64,000 bases of DNA, from contig JAHBXY010000022.1 of NCBI GenBank assembly GCA_019636275.1, positions 1 through 64,000 of the forward strand. The letters run 5' to 3'. This DNA comes from Planctomycetota bacterium (lineage in GTDB: Bacteria; Planctomycetota; J058). The stretch's first letter is position 1; every line of letters starts with the position of its first letter. Both the position numbers and the translations under genes were made by a program. The notes beneath the pieces were generated by a model, which saw nothing but the letters and a program-made list of their open reading frames with translations, searched no databases and was not told the DNA's origin. Positions 45,533-53,169 of this stretch are shown here, piece by piece.

Positions 45533-46099
45533 TCAAGTCTGCGGCTGAGCGTCGACCTCCCGCCGGAGGTCGACCCCGGCCGGCGCCGAGGCGGTCCTCA
45601 GGGCCGTCATCGGCTCGTCGTCGAGCGACAGGACCGAGAGCGTGCCGTCGGTCTCCAGCACCACGGCCCCGACGTCCTCCAGGCGGGCGACGCCCTGCGC
45701 CCGCAGCGCGGCGAGCACCTCGTCCTCGAGCACCCGCTCCTCCTGCAGGGCCGCCGGGAGGAGGCGGCCGCGCAGGGCGAGCAGGCGCGGCTCCGACTTC
45801 ACGAGCCGGCTCACGAACCCCGACCGCGTCGACGACCAGGCGATCAGCCACTGGAGCCCGACGAGGAGGGCCAGCGCCGTGACGCCCTCCGCGAGGGCCA
45901 CCTCCCTGGAGAGCAGGATCGTCGCCAGGGTCGAGCCCAGGGCGACCGTGACCACGAGGTCGAAGGCGTTGAGCTTCGAGAGCGTGCGCTTGCCGGAGAC
46001 CCTGAGGATCGCGACGAGCGCCAGGTAGGCCGCCACGCCGACGACCAGCGTGCGCGCGGGGCCCGACCAACCGGAGAAGAACAGCGCCTCGGCGCCCAT
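45533..46099 (-). CDS. YetF/DUF421-family membrane protein
   Basis: This 188-residue protein has three membrane helices (RTLVVGVAAYLALVAIL, FDLVVTVALGSTLATILL, VTALALLVGLQWLIAWS) joined by the family signature VSGKRTLSKLNAFDLVV. The cytoplasmic or extracytoplasmic domain follows, with SEPRLLALRGRLLPAALQEERV and ALRAQGVARLEDVGAVVLETDG. All are standard for DUF421/YetF proteins, whose role in Bacillus spores and elsewhere is still unclear. GAGGCGGAC precedes the ATG. It lies directly before the tRNA and accessory region. Confidence 0.88.
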   Translation of the reverse strand: MGAEALFFSGWSGPARTLVVGVAAYLALVAILRVSGKRTLSKLNAFDLVVTVALGSTLATILLSREVALAEGVTALALLVGLQWLIAWSSTRSGFVSRLVKSEPRLLALRGRLLPAALQEERVLEDEVLAALRAQGVARLEDVGAVVLETDGTLSVLSLDDEPMTALRTASAPAGVDLRREVDAQPQT

Positions 46100-46212
46100 G
46101 TCCGCCTCGCGCCCCCGCTGTCGGTCATCATCGTCGCCGATCCCTGCGCGCCGTGGGGCGGCCGGATCGCCGCCTTCCGCCCGTCGCCAGGCGCGGGTAG
46201 GCTCACGAGCGA

Positions 46213-46286
46213 GCGCCCGTAGCTCAATTGGATAGAGCATCGGACTTCGGATCCGAGGGTTGGGGGTTCGAGTCCCTCCGGGCGTA
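46213..46286 (+). tRNA. tRNA-Arg (anticodon UCG)
   Basis: The 74-nt cloverleaf has acceptor arms GCGCCCG and CGGGCGT (one G-U pair), U8-A9, a GCTC/GAGC D-stem, an anticodon stem TCGGA/TCCGA with loop CTTCGGA (anticodon TCG), and a T-arm GGGGG-TTCGAGT-CCCTC. The discriminator is A, and CCA is not encoded. It reads CGA codons. It borders the accessory region 46287-48848. Confidence 0.95.
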
Positions 46287-46299
46287 TCGAGCTGAACTG

Positions 46300-46551
46300 C
46301 GGTGCTCCTCGAACGGGTCGACAACGCCCGCGAGTTTGAGTTCGCGGTCCGCCCGGAGCAGGACTTCCAGCGCGAGTGCAGCCCGTCGCTGTAGCCGCGG
46401 CGCCGATCCGCACCGTGCGTGCACGCGACTACGTGCTCGAGCTTCAACGGGCCGGCGTGAGGCTGACCGAGCTCGCGTGGCGCTCTGCGTCGGGCGCGCG
46501 ACGGTCGTCCGGCGCCTTGCGCGCGCCCGAGCGGAGGCGCTGCTCGCCTGA
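46300..46551 (+). pseudogene. Gene remnants after the tRNA, including a broken helix-turn-helix
   Basis: A 30-codon tail (VLLERVDNAREFEFAV, ending SPSL) occupies 46300-46402. From the GTG at 46415, one frame gives YVLELQRAGVRLTELAWRS. A shift near 46485 continues as VGRATVVRRLARARAEALLA and stops at 46551. Together these make a resolvase- or regulator-type helix-turn-helix ending. Neither piece is intact, which fits decay of a mobile element's gene next to a tRNA. Confidence 0.5.
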
Positions 46552-46557
46552 ACGTCG

Positions 46558-47154
46558 TCAGGCGCCGCGCGGCACCTTGCGGAGGCGCTCGATGCACGCG
46601 GCGAGGCTTGGCGCGACGGCGGCCGCGACCTCGGGACGCCAGTGGTCGGTCGCGAAGGCGACGATCTTCTCCGTGTAGCCCGGGCCGACCCGGCCGGACA
46701 TGCCCTGCTTCACGGGCACCGACTCGCGGATGTCCTTGATCTTCGACTTGCGCGCGAGGTTCACGACCTCGGTCTTGGGGTCGCGCAGGGACTCGGGATC
46801 GCGCGGCACCCTCGTGAGCGGCACGCCGTAGAAGGCGGCGAACCGCTCGCGGTCGGCCATGAGCCACGCCTCGGCGGCCCGCACTGCGACTCGAAACGTC
46901 ATCTGGGAGGAAGACGTCGGGAGCAACGTCGCGACCAGCGTCGGCGCGCAGTCGGCGTCCATGTCCAGGTCGCGGAGCACGAGCCAGGGTGCGTGCTTGG
47001 CGGCGTTGTTGTACGCCTTCAGGCACTTGTCGAGGTTCCCCTTCCCGTCGCTGGGGTAGAAGCTGCCCATCGCGAGTCCGACGTGTTCCAGGAGCTTCTT
47101 CGCGATCGGAACGTCGCCGTCGCCTTCGCACGCCACCGTGACCAGCGTGACCAT
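46558..47154 (-). CDS. DUF4276-family TOPRIM-like protein
   Basis: This 198-residue protein has VACEGDGDVPIAKKLLE near the N-terminus (the acidic EGxxD of TOPRIM-like folds), LVLRDLDMDADCAP (a DxD-type acidic cluster) and VAVRAAEAWLMADRERFAAF (the characteristic DUF4276 helix). A C-terminal segment follows with VPVKQGMSGRVGPGYTEKI. DUF4276 proteins are regularly paired with AAA ATPases in predicted defence loci of the OLD/AbiL/RloAB kind, where the TOPRIM-like partner is the likely nuclease. Here its ATG lies four bases after the ATPase stop, so they are co-translated. The start is well fixed by that spacing. Confidence 0.8.
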   Translation of the reverse strand: MVTLVTVACEGDGDVPIAKKLLEHVGLAMGSFYPSDGKGNLDKCLKAYNNAAKHAPWLVLRDLDMDADCAPTLVATLLPTSSSQMTFRVAVRAAEAWLMADRERFAAFYGVPLTRVPRDPESLRDPKTEVVNLARKSKIKDIRESVPVKQGMSGRVGPGYTEKIVAFATDHWRPEVAAAVAPSLAACIERLRKVPRGA

Positions 47155-47158
47155 TGGG

Positions 47159-48289
47159 TCAGTCCCAGAGGCTGAGCTGCTGGACGTCCTTCGGCGCGGT
47201 CCGCGGGAGCACCGCCTCGCCGATGGATAGGCCGCCCTCGACGAGCGCCCTGATCTCCTTCAGGTCCGCCGCGCGCCGCACCTTCGTGTCGGTCGTCGAC
47301 GCCTCCAGGATCAAGACCTCCTCGGGCGAGATCCCCGGGTCGCTGAGGAGCTCGGCGGAGTGCGTGCTGACCAGGATCTGCCGCCCCGTCTTCCGTCCGA
47401 GCTTCGACATCATCCTGGGGATCTGCCGCACGACGGCCGAGTGGAGCGACAGCTCCGGCTCCTCGAGCAGCAACGGGGCCGTGCCGTCGAGGAAGACCCA
47501 CAACAGCCCGATGAGCCGGAGGGTGCCGTCCGAGAACTCGACCTCGCTCTGCCTTCCAGCCTTCGGCCGCCAGTGCTCGTAGAGGGCCTTCAGGTGGGGC
47601 GCGCCCTTGGCGTCGCGCTCCAGCTCGAGGTCCCTGAGCTGCGGGACGGCGATCTTCAGAGCGCTCTCGATCTTCTTCAGGCGCGACTTCTGGGTCTTCT
47701 CCGTGGTGCGCGCGAGCTGCTCGAGGAAGTCGCCGCCGTATGGATCGCTCTTCTTGCCACCCGACCGGTCCGGCTCCCGGATGAGCTGGGGCACGACGTG
47801 GAGGTAGTGGACGCGTGAGAAGAACTGCGCGAGCTCGCGGAACTGCTTGTTCGAGTTGACCTGTTCGAGGTGCGTCTGGGTGAGGCGGTCCTTGTCCTGG
47901 TTGTCCTGCTCGTCGGGCCGCTTCAGGATCTCCTTGTCGTTCTTCGTGACGACTTCCTTGGCGATCAGCGGCCGCCCGCGGTTGTCCTGGTTGAACGCGA
48001 GCAAGTACTTCCAGCGCGAGTCGGGCGCGAGTTGAACGTCGACCTCGATCGAGACGTTCGGATACCGACGGGCATGGAGCGATCGGATCTGCGAGACGCC
48101 ACGACGGTCCTGGACGGCCCGCTGGAAGCCCTTCTGCGGGTCGCCGACGTCTCTGAGGAACTTGAAGATGTCGAGGAAGTTCGACTTGCCCGCGGCGTTC
48201 GGGCCAACGAGGAACGTGCGCTGCTGCAGGTCGACATCGACCGTCAGGAAGTTCCGCCAGCTCTCCAGCTTCAAGTGCGTGAAGCTCAC
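47159..48289 (-). CDS. SMC/RecF-like AAA ATPase of a defence-type pair
   Basis: This 376-residue ABC-type ATPase has FLVGPNAAGKSNFLDIFKFL (Walker A), EVEFSDGTLRLIGLL (ABC signature-like), PLLLEEPELSLH (Walker B with Glu) and ILVSTHSAELLSDPG (H-loop). The middle (about 110-230) is a charged helical insert (EEKTQKSRLKKIESALK-like, with many Lys, Asp and Gln) rather than long coiled coils. This is the AAA_15/AAA_21 group used by OLD, PARIS, Septu and AbiL-type systems. It leads a two-gene unit with the DUF4276 protein. The region is visibly less GC-rich than its flanks, in line with transfer. A TAGACT box lies 21 bases upstream of the GTG. Confidence 0.88.
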   Translation of the reverse strand: MSFTHLKLESWRNFLTVDVDLQQRTFLVGPNAAGKSNFLDIFKFLRDVGDPQKGFQRAVQDRRGVSQIRSLHARRYPNVSIEVDVQLAPDSRWKYLLAFNQDNRGRPLIAKEVVTKNDKEILKRPDEQDNQDKDRLTQTHLEQVNSNKQFRELAQFFSRVHYLHVVPQLIREPDRSGGKKSDPYGGDFLEQLARTTEKTQKSRLKKIESALKIAVPQLRDLELERDAKGAPHLKALYEHWRPKAGRQSEVEFSDGTLRLIGLLWVFLDGTAPLLLEEPELSLHSAVVRQIPRMMSKLGRKTGRQILVSTHSAELLSDPGISPEEVLILEASTTDTKVRRAADLKEIRALVEGGLSIGEAVLPRTAPKDVQQLSLWD

Positions 48290-48848
48290 CAGGACCTCGG
48301 CGAAACGGTGAGTCTATCAGGGAAGTCAGACGCGGCAGACGCGGCCAGGCATCGCGACCGACGCGCAGAGCCGGTGGCGTACTCGACGCGCATGCCGCTA
48401 CCGTGCCGCAATGGTGGTCGGGTCGTCGGGGACCTTCCACGCCCGGGCCGCGTCCCAGCCGCGCTGGAAACACTCGAGCACCGAGCTTCCGTCGAGCCTC
48501 ACCACGCGCTTGCCGGACGGGTTCTCGTACGGCCTTCGGTACACGAGGACGACGCTCTTGCCCCACGTCCGGCCCCGACGCTCTCTGCGCGCCGGCGTCC
48601 TTTGTTCTTCTTGTTCACGAACGTGTTCCATACCCGGCGAGACCTGCTCACGAGCCGCGAAAGACCTCCAGCCGATAGGGTCTCGTCCGACGATGGACGA
48701 CGAGCATGTGGCCGTCGTCGCACCAGTACGACTGCGAGCTTGCCCCACCGGAACAGGAGCTCGACCTCGGCGTCGGTGCGGGCCTGCTCCTCGTCGCCGT
48801 GCGGCAACCGCCGGAGCGACTCCTGCTACGCTCCCGGTCGAAACCCAC
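48290..48848. other. Region with decayed or very small reading frames
   Basis: No full gene is supported in these 559 bases. Besides the small frame at 48398-48631, minus-strand fragments at about 48652-48807 look protein-like in two frames: VELLFRWGKLAVVLV in one and YWCDDGHMLVVHRRTRPY in the next. That suggests another frame-broken short gene. A TACGCT box at 48827-48832 may serve the oxygenase gene at 48849. Confidence 0.4.
48398..48631 (-). CDS. Possible small basic protein, unknown
   Basis: This frame encodes 77 residues from an ATG: a charged start (EHVREQEEQRTPARRERRG) and a more ordered second half (WGKSVVLVYRRPYENPSG, SSVLECFQRGWDAARAW). It lies upstream of, and on the same strand as, the ATPase gene, with the ATPase promoter in between. 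No clear ribosome site is seen. It could be a third component of the accessory unit or a remnant. Confidence 0.35.
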   Translation of the reverse strand: MEHVREQEEQRTPARRERRGRTWGKSVVLVYRRPYENPSGKRVVRLDGSSVLECFQRGWDAARAWKVPDDPTTIAAR

Positions 48849-49508
48849 GTGACCGACACGTCCCTCCACCCCCGCCTGCGCGACCCCGCGACGCTCGCCG
48901 CCCTCGCGCGTGACTACCGCGCCTGCGGCGGCAACTTGCGCGTCGCCGACGTCCTGGCGCCAGGTCTGGCCGCGGCGCTGCCCGACCTCCTCCTGTCGCT
49001 CCCGTTCAGCGCGCACCACGTGCAGGACGACCACGTGCGCTGCTTCTTCTGGCGCTGCGTGATCGGGGTCCCGCCCGAGGGGCTCGGCGCGCTGCCGCCA
49101 CCGCTCGACCTGCTGGGCCGCTTCGTCACGCAGGACCTGCCGGCGCTGGCCTCGGCGATCACCGGCCGGCCCGTGCGCGGGCCGGTCGAGGACTGGCTGC
49201 CGGTGTGCCTCTACCGCAAGGGCTCCTACCTCGACGCGCACGAGGACCATGGCATCGACCGCGCGGTGGCGTTCGTCCTGGGCCTCACGCGCGGGGCCTG
49301 GCCGGCGGAGGTCGGCGGGCACCTCGAGTTCCTGGCGGAGGACCGGGAGACCGTGGTCGAGCGCCGACCGCCCGGATTCGACACGCTCGACCTCTACGAC
49401 GTGCGGCCGGTCGTGCGCTGGCACCGCGTCCCGCTGCTCGTCGAACACGTCGAGCGCCTCACCGTCAGCGGGTGGCTGCCGTCGTCGCCGGAGGCGACGA
49501 CGTGCTAG
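48849..49508 (+). CDS. 2OG-Fe(II) oxygenase-like protein, copy 1
   Basis: This 219-residue protein has a C-terminal double-stranded beta-helix with the 2-oxoglutarate oxygenase residues in prolyl-hydroxylase order: His and Asp in YLDAHEDHG, VLGLTRGAWPAEVGGHLEF, the distal His in VVRWHRVPLL, and an Arg in ERLTVSGW. The N-terminal 100 residues are a helical cap. The substrate is unknown. The next gene is a paralogue overlapping by seven bases. The GTG at 48849 is chosen as the first start in the conserved frame. Confidence 0.82.
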   Translation: MTDTSLHPRLRDPATLAALARDYRACGGNLRVADVLAPGLAAALPDLLLSLPFSAHHVQDDHVRCFFWRCVIGVPPEGLGALPPPLDLLGRFVTQDLPALASAITGRPVRGPVEDWLPVCLYRKGSYLDAHEDHGIDRAVAFVLGLTRGAWPAEVGGHLEFLAEDRETVVERRPPGFDTLDLYDVRPVVRWHRVPLLVEHVERLTVSGWLPSSPEATTC

Positions 49509-50119
49509 CCGCCGACCTGCGCCGGCCCGAGCGCCTGGCGGCCCTGCGCCGGGCCTGGGCGGCGGGCGAGGCCCTGCGCGTGGCGCCGGCGCTCGACGAG
49601 GGCGAGGCCCTGGCGCTGCTCGAGGCGACGCGGCGCGAGCCCCACGCGCTCGTCGTGCCCGAGGCGCCGCCGATCAGGTTCCAGTTCTGGAAGTGGGCCG
49701 GCATCCCCGAGGCCGCCTGCGAGCACGCGCTGTGTCGGCTCGGGCGCTGGACGCAGACCGACCTGCTGGCCTGGGTCGAGGCCGTCACGGGCCTGGCGCT
49801 GGCGCCGCCCCCCGAGGGGCCGCCGTGCGCCGCGGCGCTCTACACGAAGGGCAGCTACCTCGACGCGCACGACGACTACGGCCGCGGCCGCGCCGTGGCC
49901 TACGTGCTCGGCCTCACGCCCGCGCCGTGGCCCGAGGCCGACGGCGGCTGGCTGGAGTTCCTGGCCGCGCAGGACGGCCCGGTCGTCGAGGCCCGGCCGC
50001 CGGGCTGGAACACGCTCGACCTGTTCGACGTGCGCGCCCCAGGGCGGTGGCACCGCGTGACGCTCCTGCGCGAGCACCACCAGCGGCGGACGATCGCGGG
50101 GTGGTTCCACCCGCGGTAG
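49502..50119 (+). CDS. 2OG-Fe(II) oxygenase-like protein, copy 2
   Basis: This 205-residue paralogue of the preceding gene has YLDAHDDYGRGRAVAYVLGL (iron-binding His and Asp), WPEADGGWLEFLA, RPPGWNTLDLFDV, the distal His in GRWHRVTLL and the Arg in HQRRTIAGWF. Its N-terminus differs (RPERLAALRRAWAAGEAL, then IRFQFWKWAGIPEAACEHAL), so the two may hydroxylate different substrates or form a heterodimer. The start overlaps the stop of copy 1, showing co-translation and a local duplication. Confidence 0.82.
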   Translation: MLAADLRRPERLAALRRAWAAGEALRVAPALDEGEALALLEATRREPHALVVPEAPPIRFQFWKWAGIPEAACEHALCRLGRWTQTDLLAWVEAVTGLALAPPPEGPPCAAALYTKGSYLDAHDDYGRGRAVAYVLGLTPAPWPEADGGWLEFLAAQDGPVVEARPPGWNTLDLFDVRAPGRWHRVTLLREHHQRRTIAGWFHPR

Positions 50120-50139
50120 CGCGCTCCGCGGGCGCGGCA

Positions 50140-50145
50140 TACGCT
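50140..50145 (+). promoter_or_regulatory. TANNNT -10 box of the FAD-polyferredoxin gene
   Basis: TACGCT ends seven bases before the ATG at 50153. No Shine-Dalgarno sequence is present. Confidence 0.45.
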
Positions 50146-50152
50146 CGCGCCG

Positions 50153-52474
50153 ATGCCGACCGGCCCGCTGAAGCTCCTCGGGCGCTACGCGCGCTGGCTG
50201 CACACCGGCTGGCCCGCCGGGACGGTCGAGCCGCTGCCCGAGGTGGCCGAGGATGGGACGACGTCGATCCCCGGCCTGCGCGTCGTCGGCGACCTGACCG
50301 GTGCGCCGCTCCTCAAGCTGGCCGCCGACTCGGGCGCCCGCGCCGCGCAGGCGATCGCCGCGGAGCTCGGCGGCCCGGGCGGCGAGCCGGACCTCGTGGA
50401 CGTGGCCGTCGTCGGGGCCGGCGTCGCGGGCGTCGCCGCGGCGCTCGAGGCGCGGCGCCTGGGGCTCTCCTGCGTGGTCCTGGAGGCGGCGCGCCCGTTC
50501 GCCACGATCGCCGACTTCCCCCGCGGCAAGCCGATCTTCACCTACCCGACCGACCTGACCCCCGAGGGCCCCCTGCAGCCGGCGGGCGAGGTCAAGGAGG
50601 CGCTGCTCGCAGACCTCGAGGCGCAGGTCGCCGCGGGCGGCCTCGAGGTCGTCCGCGCGCGGGTCGACCGCGTCGCGCGCGCGGGCGCGGCGCTGGTCGT
50701 CCACCACGCCGACGGCGCGACGACGCGCGCCCGGCGCGTGGTCCTGGCGATCGGGCGCAGCGGCGACCTCCGCCGCCTGGGCGTCCCGGGCGAGGGGCTG
50801 GACCTCGTCCGCCCGCGCCTCCACGACCCGGCCGACCACACGGGCCAGCGCGTCCTCGTCGTCGGCGGCGGCGACGCGGCCGCCGAGGCGGCGCTGGCCC
50901 TGGCGCGCGCCGGCGCGCGCGTGACGCTCTGCCACCGCGGGCCCGCGCTCGTCCGGCCCAAGCCCGAGCTCCGCGCCGCCGTCGACGCGCTGGCCGCGAC
51001 CGGCGGGCTGGCCCTGCGCCTCGGGTCGCAGGTGCGCCGGATCGAGCCGGGCCGGGTCGTCGTGTCCGGGCCGGCGGGCGACGACGCGCTCGAGGTGGAC
51101 GCGGTCTTCCCGATGCTCGGCCGCGCCGCGCCGCTCGACCTGTTCCGCCGCTCCGGCGTCCCGATCCGCGGCGAGTGGCGCCCCACGCGCGTCGCGGCCT
51201 TCGCCGGTTTCCTCCTCCTCTGCGCCGCCCTCTACCTGTGGAAGCAGGCGGGCAGCCCGCTCCACCCCGGGCCGGACGGCTTCCCGCACACCGTCCCCGG
51301 CCTCCTCGCCGCCCTCGGCGTGGACGTCGACGACCGCGCCTCGCTCCTGGGCACGCTCGCCTGGTCGATGCGCTCGCCCGGCTTCTATTTCACGCTCGTC
51401 TACTCGGTCGTCGTCGTCGCCTTCGGCGCGCGCCGCATCCGCAGGCGACGGACGCCCTACGTCACCTGGCAGACGCTGACGCTGATCGCCGTGCAGGTGG
51501 TGCCCCTGTTCCTCCTGCCCGAGCTGATCCTGCCGAACCTCGGCTACCGCGGCGCCTTCGCCGACGGGGCCGGCAAGGCCCTGGCCGACCACCTGTTCCC
51601 GCTCTACACGGCCAGCGACGCCGACTGGCCGGCGTGGGGGCACCCCAGGGCCTACTGGAAGGCCTACGGCCTGGTGCTGGCCTGGCCGCTCTTCTTCTAC
51701 AACGTCTGCGACCCGTCGCTCGCGACCTTCCCCTGGGCCTGGCTGGCGATCGGCGGCGCGCAGACGTTCGTGCTCATCCCGCTCCTCGTGTGGCGCTGGG
51801 GCAAGGGCGCCTACTGCGGCTGGCTCTGCTCGTGCGGCGCGCTGGCCGAGACGCTCGGCGACGCCCACCGCGCGAAGATGCCGCACGGGCCGGGCTGGAA
51901 CCGGCTGAACCTCGTCGGCCAGGCGCTCCTGCTCGTGGCCTTCGCGCTCCTCGCCCTGCGGCTGGCGTCCTGGGCCGCGCCCGGGTCGTCGGCGGGGCGC
52001 TGGTTCGCGCTGCTCTTCGACGGCACGGCCGACGGGCGGCACGTGAACCCGCTCGCCTACAAGTGGCTCGTCGACGTCGGCCTGGCTGGGATCGTGGGCG
52101 TCGGCTGCTACTTCTGGCTCTCGGGGCGCGTGTGGTGCCGCTTCGCCTGCCCGCTGGCGGCGCTCATGCACGTCTACGCGCGGCTGTCGCGCTTCCGGAT
52201 CTTCGCCGACAAGCCGCGCTGCATCTCGTGCAACGTCTGCACGTCGGTGTGCCACCAGGGCGTCGACGTGATGGCCTTCGCCAACAAGGGCCAGCCGGTC
52301 GAGGACCCCCAGTGCGTCCGCTGCGGCGCCTGCGTCCACGCCTGCCCGACCGGGACGCTGGCCTTCGGCCGCCTGGGCCGCGACGGCGCGCCGATCCTCG
52401 ACCGCCTCGTCGCCTCGCCCGTCCACCTGCGCGAGGGCGCCCGGCGGCTCCCGGTGGTCAGGCGTCAGGGCTGA
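50153..52474 (+). CDS. FAD/NAD(P) reductase fused to a NapH-type membrane polyferredoxin
   Basis: This 773-residue protein has two halves. Residues 1-340 resemble thioredoxin-reductase/YpdA flavoproteins: VAVVGAGVAGVAAALEARR (FAD site, 88-93), FPRGKPIFTYPTD, and VLVVGGGDAAAEAALALAR (NAD(P) site). From about 343 there are five or more membrane helices. Conserved cysteines lie between them (YCGWLCSCGAL, WCRFACPLAALMH), and two 4Fe-4S clusters follow (CISCNVCTSVCHQG, CVRCGACVHACPTG), as in NapH/NosR. The FAD-clamping GD motif, normally at the C-terminus of such flavoproteins, is at the N-terminus (PGLRVVGDLTGAPLLK). It probably moves electrons from NAD(P)H through FAD and Fe-S clusters at the membrane. 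Confidence 0.92.
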   Translation: MPTGPLKLLGRYARWLHTGWPAGTVEPLPEVAEDGTTSIPGLRVVGDLTGAPLLKLAADSGARAAQAIAAELGGPGGEPDLVDVAVVGAGVAGVAAALEARRLGLSCVVLEAARPFATIADFPRGKPIFTYPTDLTPEGPLQPAGEVKEALLADLEAQVAAGGLEVVRARVDRVARAGAALVVHHADGATTRARRVVLAIGRSGDLRRLGVPGEGLDLVRPRLHDPADHTGQRVLVVGGGDAAAEAALALARAGARVTLCHRGPALVRPKPELRAAVDALAATGGLALRLGSQVRRIEPGRVVVSGPAGDDALEVDAVFPMLGRAAPLDLFRRSGVPIRGEWRPTRVAAFAGFLLLCAALYLWKQAGSPLHPGPDGFPHTVPGLLAALGVDVDDRASLLGTLAWSMRSPGFYFTLVYSVVVVAFGARRIRRRRTPYVTWQTLTLIAVQVVPLFLLPELILPNLGYRGAFADGAGKALADHLFPLYTASDADWPAWGHPRAYWKAYGLVLAWPLFFYNVCDPSLATFPWAWLAIGGAQTFVLIPLLVWRWGKGAYCGWLCSCGALAETLGDAHRAKMPHGPGWNRLNLVGQALLLVAFALLALRLASWAAPGSSAGRWFALLFDGTADGRHVNPLAYKWLVDVGLAGIVGVGCYFWLSGRVWCRFACPLAALMHVYARLSRFRIFADKPRCISCNVCTSVCHQGVDVMAFANKGQPVEDPQCVRCGACVHACPTGTLAFGRLGRDGAPILDRLVASPVHLREGARRLPVVRRQG

Positions 52475-53103
52475 CGCGCGGCCCGGTCGACGCGCCAGGC
52501 CAGCGCGGCCGCGCCCAGGTAGAGCCCGTAGGCGCTGGCCCCCAGCGCCAGGGTCGAGCTCGGCGTCGGGACGACGTGCTCGTGCAGGAGCTGCACCAGA
52601 ACCAGGACCGCCACCGCCGCGTCGCCCGGCCATCGCGCCGCGGCGGCCAGGCGCGGCCGCAGGAGGAGCCAGGCGCCCGCGAGCAGCGCCAGCTCGAGCG
52701 CCCAGGGGACCACCGGCAGCCGCCACAGCCCCAGGCCCACGGCCGGCTCCTGCGTGAACCCGAGCGGCAGGTCGGGGACGTGGACGACGAGGTCCGCCAG
52801 CCAGTGCGACGTCACCGCGGCGCCGAGCGCCGCCCCGACGCCCGGCCGCCGGGCGAAGGCGCCCACGACCGCGCAGACGAGGCCCAGGGCGACGGCGGCC
52901 GGCAACGAGTGCGTGTAGACGCCGTGGGTGACCTCGAACACCGGCCGCCCGCCGGGCACGACCCGTGCGGACTCGAGGCCCACCGCCGCCAGGGCGAAGA
53001 AGCCCAGGTCCAGCGCCTGGACGGCCAGGAACAGCGCCCACAGCGGCGCGTCCGGGGCGGCCCGGCGCAGGAGGAGGGCGGGGGCGTAGTGGCCGACGAG
53101 CAC
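52465..53103 (-). CDS. Membrane protein, YdjM/DUF457-like
   Basis: This 212-residue protein has about six hydrophobic segments (LWALFLAVQALDLGFFALAAVG, LPAAVALGLVCAVVGAFA, LELALLAGAWLLL, GDAAVAVLVLVQLLH). It starts MLVGHYAPALLLRRAAP, with conserved polar residues before the first helix, and has VTHGVYTHSLPAA and VTSHWLADLVVH. The His/Asp pairs inside membrane segments recall the metal-dependent hydrolase-like inner-membrane family around YdjM/DUF457, but the match is loose. Its stop overlaps the convergent FAD-fusion stop by ten bases. Confidence 0.75.
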   Translation of the reverse strand: MLVGHYAPALLLRRAAPDAPLWALFLAVQALDLGFFALAAVGLESARVVPGGRPVFEVTHGVYTHSLPAAVALGLVCAVVGAFARRPGVGAALGAAVTSHWLADLVVHVPDLPLGFTQEPAVGLGLWRLPVVPWALELALLAGAWLLLRPRLAAAARWPGDAAVAVLVLVQLLHEHVVPTPSSTLALGASAYGLYLGAAALAWRVDRAARQP

Positions 53104-53169
53104 GCGAGGAGCCTACCCCGCCACACGACGAGCGGTCGACTCGATAGTGTGGCCGGCCCGAGGTGCGAC

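Noticed and set aside
46224..46424. Short minus-strand frame ending in RRDSNPQPSD
   Set aside because: It runs antisense through the tRNA; that peptide is the well-known spurious translation of tRNA genes.
46213..48848. Attachment-site duplication of the tRNA 3' end
   Set aside because: I looked for another copy of GTTCGAGTCCCTCCGGGCG to the right and found none in the window, so island borders cannot be defined.
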